From Candidatus Roizmanbacteria bacterium (GTDB lineage: Bacteria; Patescibacteriota; Microgenomatia; GCA-001788215; 2-01-FULL-40-14), in the NCBI GenBank assembly GCA_016203755.1, contig JACQMD010000067.1:1-8298 (forward strand): a stretch of DNA of 8,298 nt, read 5' to 3'. A program made the position numbers and the translations under genes. Below are positions 1 to 4,490 of this stretch, in pieces (position 1 is the first letter of the stretch; the number at the start of each line of letters is the position of its first letter). The notes under the pieces were generated by a model. It was not told the origin of the DNA. It worked only from the letters and a program-made list of their open reading frames with translations, and did not search any database.

Positions 1-408
1 AGTCAAAACTCTCCGCCAAAGGCGGATCTCCACCATAGGCGGATGAGCCTTTGGCTCAAGCCTCTGGCTGAAAAGTTACAACTCAAAAGTCAAAACTATA
101 AAGTTCTGAAGGAACAAGATGATTCAATAACATTTGAAATGCCCGTTGACGGCATCTTTGTGGCGATTGGTCATACGCCCAATTCAAATATATTCTAAGG
201 AAAACTCACAACAGATGAAAAAGGATTTGTTAAAAGAATTCCGCAGAAAACACCTGAAGGGTTGATTCACTACCGTTCAACAACAAACGTTCCCGGCGTG
301 TTTGTGGCGGGAGATGTGCATGACCATCAGTATAAACAGGCAGTGACTGCAGCTGCCTATGGATGTGAAGCAGCGCTGGAGGTTGAGAAGTGGCTGGAGG
401 AACAGTAA
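1..408 (+). pseudogene. trxB: Thioredoxin reductase, C-terminal part, disrupted (window edge)
   Basis: Frame 1 from the window edge ends in a clear TrxB C-terminus. PVDGIFVAIGHTPN lies around 148-189, and GVFVAGDVHDHQYKQAVTAA, the FAD-binding GD motif region of the family, around 295-354. The C-terminal helix ends in EKWLEEQ with stop TAA at 406-408. TrxB is an FAD enzyme that uses NADPH to reduce thioredoxin; its CxxC active site would lie upstream of the window. Two things suggest the gene is broken. A TAA at 196-198 stands where homologues read a charged residue (IF-stop-GKL against E. coli IFEGQL), so AAA to TAA is likely. The first ~100 bases, although open in this frame, are hairpin and AAAGTCAAAACT-type repeat DNA rather than typical TrxB sequence. 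A sequencing error at 196 cannot be excluded. The family call is firm; the pseudogene status is an inference. Confidence 0.75.
12..69. repeat. Cluster of four short hairpins
   Basis: Four adjacent small inverted repeats can be read directly: TCCGCC-AAA-GGCGGA (12-26), TCCACC-ATA-GGCGGA with one mismatch (29-43), TGAGCC-TTT-GGCTCA (44-58) and AGCC-TCT-GGCT (59-69). The first three are 15 bp with 6-bp stems and 3-nt loops. The 10-mer AGTCAAAACT occurs on both sides, at 1-10 and 88-97, like a direct repeat flanking an inserted block. Clusters of this kind recur in CPR genomes, usually between genes (recalled, not checked). Here the block lies in the open frame of the trxB remnant and adds no stop codon. 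Confidence 0.7.
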
Positions 409-560
409 AGTTCAAATAAGCAAAGACTCAATATGCAAAACAAAATTCAAAGTTCAAAGATTCAAAACGTTTTAATACTTTAATCCTTTGAGCTTCATTT
501 GAGGCGTTGAGTTCTTTGCATCTTTGAGCTTTGTGATTCGTTGAGACTTTGAATCTTTTA
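409..560. repeat. TTCAAA/TTTGAA-rich spacer repeat
   Basis: The spacer between trxB and the next gene holds no gene. It is built of degenerate CAAAG/TTCAAA words on the left (421-467) and their complements CTTTGA/TTTGAA on the right (486-558). An exact 11-bp inverted repeat pairs AAAGATTCAAA (456-466) with TTTGAATCTTT (548-558), and CAAAGACTCAA (421-431) pairs with TTGAGACTTTG (541-551) at 10 of 11 positions. The transcript could fold into a long imperfect hairpin. The left half resembles the AAAGTCAAAACT repeat DNA at 81-100. Confidence 0.5.
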
Positions 561-573
561 GGTTAGTTAATGT

Positions 574-1299
574 ATGGAGCAACAACAAAAACCTTCTCAT
601 TACACAGCTCTCGTCACCGCAAAAGAACAACTTTCGGCAAAAGTGTATCGGCTGGTTTGTCAGTGGCAGAATGCTTCGCAAATGACATTTCAGCCTGGTC
701 AGTTTATCAATATCGATGTTGCCCCTGGAGTGACCAGACAGTATTCAATTGCTTCCTCACCGTCTCACACGGATCAGATTGAACTTTTGGTTGATGTTGC
801 CCCGGGAGGCCCCGGCAGCCAGTATTTTATGAAACTGGAAGCTGGACAAACTATAACGTGTGTGGGACCAATGGGAAAATTTACTCTGGTATCGGAGGAA
901 GGAAATATTATTTTTCTTGCAGCAAGCACTGGTATTGCACCGTTTCGGGCTATGATTGATTATGTCATCGAACAACAAAACCAAACAAATGATTTTGCAA
1001 AACGGAACATCTTTCTCTATCAAAGTTTTCGCTACGAACAGGATATATTCTGGCGGGACTATTTTGAATTGCTGGAGACACAAGTACCGAACTTTCATTT
1101 TCTTCTGACTCTTTCCCAGCCCAATCCCGAATGGAACGGATGCGGCGGGTATGTACAGGCATGTATGGATAAACAGTTGCTGAAAAATCCCGCGAGCCGG
1201 TTTTATGTCTGTGGAGGCACCAGGATGGTCGAAGGAGTGGTTGCGTATCTTCGTGAAAATCAAGTCCCTGAAGATAAAATTCATTTTGAGCCATTTTAA
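574..1299 (+). CDS. FAD/NAD(P)H oxidoreductase, ferredoxin reductase (FNR) family
   Basis: A 241-residue cytosolic flavoprotein of the ferredoxin-NADP reductase superfamily, close to the usual length of the two-domain core. The N-terminal beta-barrel carries the FAD motif RQYSIASS (residues 55-62, the RxYS signature), then GPGSQYF near 80-85 and GPMGKF (98-103), which closes the flavin domain. The C-terminal Rossmann-like half has the pyridine-nucleotide motif STGIAPFRAM (118-127) and YVCGGTRMVEG (211-221), and the chain ends in FEPF. No iron-sulfur cluster cysteine motif or membrane segment is seen, so it would need a separate electron carrier such as a ferredoxin, flavodoxin or oxygenase component. 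The partner cannot be read from the sequence. ATGs at 570 (other frame) and 574 nearly coincide; 574 is the one in frame. No Shine-Dalgarno sequence precedes it. It follows the trxB remnant, another NAD(P)H flavoprotein. Confidence 0.9.
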   Translation: MEQQQKPSHYTALVTAKEQLSAKVYRLVCQWQNASQMTFQPGQFINIDVAPGVTRQYSIASSPSHTDQIELLVDVAPGGPGSQYFMKLEAGQTITCVGPMGKFTLVSEEGNIIFLAASTGIAPFRAMIDYVIEQQNQTNDFAKRNIFLYQSFRYEQDIFWRDYFELLETQVPNFHFLLTLSQPNPEWNGCGGYVQACMDKQLLKNPASRFYVCGGTRMVEGVVAYLRENQVPEDKIHFEPF

Positions 1300-1320
1300 C
1301 AACATCATTTAGTATTTAAC

Positions 1321-1349
1321 TCCACATTTATCACAATGTACGCTATAAT
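1321..1349 (+). promoter_or_regulatory. Promoter of the surface protein gene, predicted leaderless
   Basis: A perfect -10 hexamer TATAAT (1344-1349) lies exactly 17 bp from a 4-of-6 -35 match, TCCACA (1321-1326). Transcription would start near 1355-1357, at the ATG at 1357, so the mRNA would have essentially no 5' leader. No Shine-Dalgarno sequence is present. This supports the ATG at 1357 over the in-frame ATGs at 1336 and 1348, which lie upstream of or inside the -10. Confidence 0.55.
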
Positions 1350-1356
1350 GAATTCT

Positions 1357-2322
1357 ATGGAAAGAATTCAGGCAGTGAGAGAATATCTTTTTCAGAAAAT
1401 ACTGGCACTACGAAGCCTCCCGCGAAAACAACTTTATTCATTGATTGCTATAACGGTTCTTGTCATAGGACTGGGCGCGCTCGTAATTGCGGTTCGACAG
1501 CGACAGAATATTGCAAAGCAGGCAGCAGGAGCAGGAGACGGACAATTGGTATGCGACGCCGGAACTGATCCCTATGCAAGTACTACGATTTCCGTTACCA
1601 ACAATACTACCCAGGAAGTACCGGTTGATTCGCGGGTGTTTCGCTGTACCTATAAACCAAATCGTATACAAAAGGGGTATTACTACTGTGATAGTAATTG
1701 TAATCCGGCAACCAATCCGAACTGTGATGTGGGAGTGTGGGATCAGGCGGCATCGGAAATTGATGTGCACATCCAACCGGGAGAGACGCGAACATTTTCG
1801 ATGACCGTCAACCCCTGCGAGATTGCCCAAATTGATGTTGAGAATGTAGCAGTCCATGTCTCTGATGACCCAACCGAATGTTACAACGTGCGATCTCAAT
1901 ACACCAACCCGCCTCCGCCCAACAGGTGGCCGGGAGGCATCTCGTTTGGGATTGCAGACAATCCGCAAGGGTACAATGCCGCAACCGGCACCTGCCCGCA
2001 ACCAACTGCAACCCCTACGTCAATTGTTCCCAGCGCAACACCGCAACCAACCGCAACACCGACACTGCCACCCGGTGTTACGCCGAGCGCAACGCCGGTA
2101 CCCAGCGCAACACCGCAACCAACTGCTCCTCCGGGACAGCCTACCTATACACCGGCTCCGACGGCAACGCCAATCCCGACACAGCCTCCTCAACCGACGC
2201 AACCTCCGGTTATTTATCCTACCAATACGCCACTTCCAACGCGTCCGGTTGCCGGAAATCCGGCAGTGACCGCCATTGGAATCCTTGGAGGTATCGGACT
2301 ATTGATCTTGAGTATTTTGTAA
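1357..2322 (+). CDS. Surface protein with Cys-rich domain, Pro/Thr stalk and two terminal membrane segments
   Basis: No family is recognised; the architecture is clear. From the ATG at 1357 it has 321 residues. A basic N-terminus (MERIQAVREYLFQK) is followed by a membrane segment at about residues 27-46 (SLIAITVLVIGLGALVIAV). Next comes an outer domain of ~150 residues with eight cysteines, among them the pair in YYYCDSNC, and beta-rich stretches such as TTISVTNNTT. A Pro/Thr/Ala stalk follows, with PSATPQPT repeated and many TPxP units. The protein ends in a hydrophobic segment (AVTAIGILGGIGLLILSIL) with no charged tail. The cysteines suggest disulfides outside the membrane, and the stalk resembles the spacers of Gram-positive wall proteins, but no LPXTG-type sorting signal is seen. 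With both ends hydrophobic, the middle would be held as a loop outside the cell. In-frame starts at 1336 and 1348 are possible, but the promoter geometry favours 1357. Confidence 0.75.
   Translation: MERIQAVREYLFQKILALRSLPRKQLYSLIAITVLVIGLGALVIAVRQRQNIAKQAAGAGDGQLVCDAGTDPYASTTISVTNNTTQEVPVDSRVFRCTYKPNRIQKGYYYCDSNCNPATNPNCDVGVWDQAASEIDVHIQPGETRTFSMTVNPCEIAQIDVENVAVHVSDDPTECYNVRSQYTNPPPPNRWPGGISFGIADNPQGYNAATGTCPQPTATPTSIVPSATPQPTATPTLPPGVTPSATPVPSATPQPTAPPGQPTYTPAPTATPIPTQPPQPTQPPVIYPTNTPLPTRPVAGNPAVTAIGILGGIGLLILSIL
2029..2123 (+). repeat. Direct repeat in the Pro/Thr stalk
   Basis: A 23-bp block starting CCCAGCGCAACACC occurs identically at 2029-2051 and 2101-2123. The 72-bp offset is exactly 24 codons, so frame is kept and both copies encode PSATPQPT. 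The surrounding DNA (about 1990-2250) is full of related CAACxCC and GCAACxCCG words and is richer in G+C than the rest of the window. This is typical of stalk regions that change length by slippage or recombination. Confidence 0.75.
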
Positions 2323-2343
2323 ATCAGGGAGAAATTATTGATC

Positions 2344-2481
2344 ATGTCAAAGGTGGAAGTTGGCGCACGTCGAAACAAGACTCTAGATAACGATCACTAT
2401 TGTACGCAAAATCAGGAAGCATTCGTAACCAACGAACAGTGTCTTGATACTGTTTCAAAATATAACGTATTTTTCACCTGA
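2344..2481 (+). CDS. Possible small protein, frame continues past TGA to 2598
   Basis: An unrecognised 45-residue frame starting MSKVEVGARRNKTLDNDHYC, preceded at 2327-2332 by a weak GGGAGA that sits rather far (11 nt) from the ATG. It ends at TGA 2479-2481. The same frame then stays open for 38 more codons (IRNAAEGKDTRNGMYEIH, then NIDCPDYNIPQYLPFTDYFV) to TAA 2596-2598, where it would overlap the end of the convergent LCP gene by 20 bp. The composition of both parts is protein-like. It may be a small gene broken by TGG to TGA, a real 45-residue protein, or chance. It covers most of the 256-bp gap between its neighbours; nothing else is seen there. Confidence 0.3.
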   Translation: MSKVEVGARRNKTLDNDHYCTQNQEAFVTNEQCLDTVSKYNVFFT

Positions 2482-2578
2482 ATAAGAAATGCTGCGGAAG
2501 GAAAAGATACAAGAAACGGTATGTACGAAATCCACAATATAGATTGTCCCGATTATAATATCCCTCAGTATTTACCAT

Positions 2579-3649
2579 TTACAGATTATTTTGTATAAAC
2601 GTTTGTAACTCTTCCCAGCTTTTATCACGCGGTTCCCACACCCACTGTCCGTATGTGGCGGTTGGCGGATGCAGTAACAGTGCAGGCTGGTTTTGAGAAG
2701 ATACGGTCGGGATGGCAACTGAGGAGAATGAAAGTTGTTTATTGTATGTGACCAGTCCAAGTGTTCCTGCTTCAGCGTCGGCAAGATTTGTTTCTATCCG
2801 GTTACGCCAGAACTGATAGACATTGCCAAGCGTATCAGGAGAGAGAAGCGTTTCACGTTGTTTGAGCCGGGAAAGAAGTGCCTGTACAACAGCTGTTTGT
2901 CTTCTAGATCGGGCAAGATCTGATCCTTCTTCGCTTTCACTATGACGTGAACGAACGTAGTTGAGTGCCCGTTCTCCGCTCATCCACTGTTTTCCGGCAT
3001 GAAAGGAAACCGAGATGTAAATCGGCTCGCCACTTTCTGACGCTTCCTGTATATAGCGTGGATTGGGAAACTGATCGTCTGTAAAGCTTTGTTCAACGGT
3101 GACTTCTATGCCATTGACCGCATCAATGAGTTCCGGTAACTGTTGATAGTTGAGGACTACATAATAATCAATCGGAACCCCCGTGATGCGGGAAATTTCC
3201 CCGGCGGTAAACACCGGTCCCGTTGTTCCCGCCCGATCTTCACCGTAAAAATAGAGTGCATTCACTTTGGTATGAAGTTCCGGAATCCAGAGATCCCGCG
3301 GGATGGGGATCATGGTTAATTGACCGCTGTCTGTATTGAGTGATGCAAGGATAATTGTATCAGTGAGCAGTGTTTTTTCAAATTCATCATTTCGTTTATC
3401 AAGACCTAAAATGAGAAATGTCAGTTTTTTATTGTTGAAATGATCCTGTTGATTTCGTGTGGTAGTTACGAGAGCCCATAATTGATTAAACGATAGACCA
3501 GAAGACACGGAAAAAGCCGAAAGGTATTGATTTGCTAAAATTACACAAAGCACAACAAATCCGATTATGACGCAACCGAGAAACAACACGATTCGTCGAA
3601 CTGGAAACACTGACTTTTTCTCCTCTTTTATCTCCTCGTCTTGCTTCAT
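2579..3649 (-). CDS. LCP (LytR-CpsA-Psr) family envelope glycopolymer transferase
   Basis: LCP proteins are anchored in the membrane with the catalytic domain outside; they move undecaprenyl-linked glycopolymers onto the cell wall. Residue numbers here count from the upstream ATG at 3658. A charged N-terminus (KQDEEIKEEKK) precedes one membrane segment (about 23-42). The LCP core follows: LILGLDKR (82-89), LTDTIILASL (98-107, with the conserved Asp), IPRDLWI (119-125, with the catalytic-site Arg-Asp), KVNALY (131-136), DYYVVLNY (164-171), then YVRSRH (234-239) and SDLARSRRQ (246-254), which carry the conserved arginines and aspartate. A C-terminal part of ~100 residues follows. All core motifs are present, so it should be active. 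The length of 356-359 residues is ordinary for the family. The ATG at 3649 is chosen because a -10-like box overlaps the one at 3658. The gene is divergent from the TrpR-like gene. The polymer it attaches cannot be read from the sequence. Confidence 0.93.
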   Translation of the reverse strand: MKQDEEIKEEKKSVFPVRRIVLFLGCVIIGFVVLCVILANQYLSAFSVSSGLSFNQLWALVTTTRNQQDHFNNKKLTFLILGLDKRNDEFEKTLLTDTIILASLNTDSGQLTMIPIPRDLWIPELHTKVNALYFYGEDRAGTTGPVFTAGEISRITGVPIDYYVVLNYQQLPELIDAVNGIEVTVEQSFTDDQFPNPRYIQEASESGEPIYISVSFHAGKQWMSGERALNYVRSRHSESEEGSDLARSRRQTAVVQALLSRLKQRETLLSPDTLGNVYQFWRNRIETNLADAEAGTLGLVTYNKQLSFSSVAIPTVSSQNQPALLLHPPTATYGQWVWEPRDKSWEELQTFIQNNL

Positions 3650-3656
3650 AGAGTAC

Positions 3657-3665
3657 ATGATACCA
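3657..3665 (-). promoter_or_regulatory. Extended -10 of the LCP gene, predicted leaderless
   Basis: On the minus strand TGG-TATCAT is an extended -10 element (TGn plus hexamer, 3665 down to 3657). Seven bases separate it from the ATG at 3649, so the mRNA would start at or next to the start codon. No good -35 lies at the expected distance. A second minus-strand TATAAT (3695-3690) has TTGTCA 20 bp upstream (3721-3716) and could be an alternative upstream promoter. Confidence 0.4.
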
Positions 3666-3714
3666 TGGGCGGGTTATCGATCAGTGAAAATTATACAAAT
3701 AGATTCTGTATCAG

Positions 3715-3743
3715 TTGACAAACTATGCAACCAGCTATAGAGT
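3715..3743 (+). promoter_or_regulatory. Promoter of the TrpR-like gene
   Basis: A perfect -35 TTGACA (3715-3720) is followed after 17 bp by TAGAGT (3738-3743, 4 of 6); TATAGA (3736-3741) is an alternative -10. The start would fall near 3750, at the left edge of the palindrome at 3751-3776, so a bound repressor would cover the start site. The -35 overlaps a TTGTCA facing the other way, a possible -35 of the divergent LCP gene. Confidence 0.5.
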
Positions 3744-3750
3744 AATAATT

Positions 3751-3776
3751 ATATCGAAAAATCGATTATTCGATAT
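3751..3776. promoter_or_regulatory. 26-bp palindromic operator, copy 1 (TrpR-like gene leader)
   Basis: Starting ATATCGAAAAATC, this 26-mer equals its own reverse complement except at one symmetric pair (positions 9 and 18). TCGA cores stand at 3754, 3762 and 3770, exactly 8 bp apart. It matches the downstream copy at 23 of 26 positions. Its place between the promoter and the ribosome binding site of a TrpR-family gene points to an autoregulatory operator. Binding by this protein is an inference. Confidence 0.75.
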
Positions 3777-3793
3777 ATGGAGTTTTACGGGAG

Positions 3794-3801
3794 AGGAGGT
3801 G
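3794..3801 (+). promoter_or_regulatory. Strong Shine-Dalgarno sequence of the TrpR-like gene
   Basis: AGGAGGTG, a full anti-SD match, ends 8 nt before the ATG at 3810 and fixes that start. It is the only strong Shine-Dalgarno sequence in the window, which sets this gene apart from its apparently leaderless or SD-less neighbours. Confidence 0.85.
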
Positions 3802-3809
3802 GGTAAAAA

Positions 3810-4262
3810 ATGGCGCAACTTTCAAAATATCCCATGGACAAACAGCTTGAGGAGCGGATGTATGAAGTTTTTTATCAAACACTTGCTGATTTGAAGACAT
3901 CTGAAAGCGTCCAGGAGTTTCTCTGTGACTTATTGTCCAAAAGTGAGCAAACGATGCTTGCTAAACGGCTTGCCATTGCAGTGTTACTCGTAAAAGGTGC
4001 AAACTATGCTTATATTCGAGATGTACTGAAAGTATCTACATCAACAGTTGTTGCGGTTCATAGCTGGTTGGAGTCCGGCGGGGTTGGTTATCAGAGAGCA
4101 ATAGATCGTCTCATTCGTCAAGAAAAAACAGAAGCGTTTCTTGATACGATTGAGGAAGTCATAGAACGGATAACTATTCCTCGACCTCATACTGATTGGC
4201 GAAAGGCCAGATCTGAAACTTGGCAGAGACGACAGATAGTCCGCAATAAACGTGCACTCTAA
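3810..4262 (+). CDS. TrpR/YerC-like transcriptional repressor
   Basis: A 150-residue DNA-binding protein of the TrpR-related YerC/YecD group. The core runs from about residue 33 to 97. FLCDLLSKSEQTMLAKRLAI (37-56) matches the FLxDL...E...LAxRL helix pattern of the family. LLVKGANYAYIRDVLKVSTS followed by TVVAVHSWL (59-87) is the helix-turn-helix, with the family's characteristic [Y]xxI...STxTV layout and a following GxGY (91-94). TrpR binds DNA as a dimer; YerC-type members have no settled ligand, and whether this one binds tryptophan cannot be judged here. It is longer than the ~100-110 residues usual for TrpR and YerC, because of a C-terminal extension (about 105-150) ending in a basic segment (WRKARSETWQRRQIVRNKRAL is split by WQ into two Arg/Lys clusters). 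It lies between two copies of the same 26-bp palindrome, which strongly suggests that it represses itself and its downstream neighbours. Confidence 0.88.
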   Translation: MAQLSKYPMDKQLEERMYEVFYQTLADLKTSESVQEFLCDLLSKSEQTMLAKRLAIAVLLVKGANYAYIRDVLKVSTSTVVAVHSWLESGGVGYQRAIDRLIRQEKTEAFLDTIEEVIERITIPRPHTDWRKARSETWQRRQIVRNKRAL

Positions 4263-4280
4263 ATCTGTTAGTGACCAATC

Positions 4281-4306
4281 ATATCGAAATATCGATATTT
4301 CGATAT
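4281..4306. promoter_or_regulatory. 26-bp palindromic operator, copy 2 (perfect palindrome)
   Basis: Starting ATATCGAAATATC, this 26-mer is a perfect palindrome with TCGA cores at 4284, 4292 and 4300, again 8 bp apart, and it matches copy 1 at 23 of 26 positions. It starts 18 bp after the stop of the TrpR-like gene and lies ahead of the two unknown acidic-protein genes. A -10-like TATACT (4306-4311) begins at its last base, so a bound protein would cover the -35 and spacer of such a promoter. It is not a good terminator: the stem has little GC and no T-run follows. Confidence 0.75.
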
Positions 4307-4361
4307 ATACTAATATCAGATAGAGTTTGATGTGCAATTAGTTTTCAAGAGAGTGTCTTCG

Positions 4362-4397
4362 TACTTTCTTCTGACCAAAAACATTCCTCTTTCGGAA
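4362..4397 (-). pseudogene. Possible fossil of a PIG-L gene 3' end
   Basis: These 36 bases match the 3' end of the PIG-L gene (6986-7022) at 32 of 37 aligned positions with one gap. Read on the minus strand, both give FLVRRK through different codons (TTG/CTG, GTC/GTG, AGA/AGG). It may be what remains of a second PIG-L copy. A short conserved motif or repeat is also possible. The rest of the spacer 4263-4490 holds the operator and weak promoter-like sequences and no convincing gene. Confidence 0.3.
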
Positions 4398-4437
4398 AAC
4401 TGTGGCGGCTTGTTAATATATTCGCAATGTCGTTTTT

Positions 4438-4465
4438 TTGCATTTTTGCAATATTGTGATACTAT
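4438..4465 (+). promoter_or_regulatory. Weak promoter candidate for the acidic-protein pair
   Basis: TGA-TACTAT (4457-4465) is an extended -10 with TTGCAT (4438-4443) 16 bp before the hexamer. The start would fall about 20 nt before the ATG at 4491. The -35 overlaps a small palindrome, TTGCA-TTTT-TGCAA (4438-4451). The TATACT at 4306-4311 is an alternative that would be under direct control of operator copy 2. Confidence 0.3.
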
Positions 4466-4490
4466 ATCGCTAACTACTTTCAAAACATCT

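Noticed and set aside
12..69. Hairpin cluster as a CRISPR array
   Set aside because: Units are adjacent 11-15 bp hairpins without spacers, differ in sequence, and no cas gene is present.
757..1308. 183-codon minus-strand frame opposite the FNR-family gene
   Set aside because: Its translation is Cys/Phe/His/Lys-rich with no family features, while the plus-strand frame has clear FAD and NAD(P) motifs.
1878..2390. 170-codon frame over the surface protein stalk, and other frames on both strands there
   Set aside because: Its Asn-Thr-rich repeats are the off-frame image of the Pro/Thr repeat DNA; it lacks a promoter or start signal, and the main frame explains the region.
4281..4306. Operator copy 2 as an intrinsic terminator of the repressor gene
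   Set aside because: The stem has too little GC and no T-tract follows, and the near-identical copy 1 sits upstream of the gene, where a terminator makes no sense.
4332..4490. Upstream extension of the 271-residue protein to the ATG at 4332
   Set aside because: The extra 53 residues are rich in Phe, Cys and Tyr, unlike the acidic helical protein, and overlap the PIG-L-like fossil and a promoter candidate.
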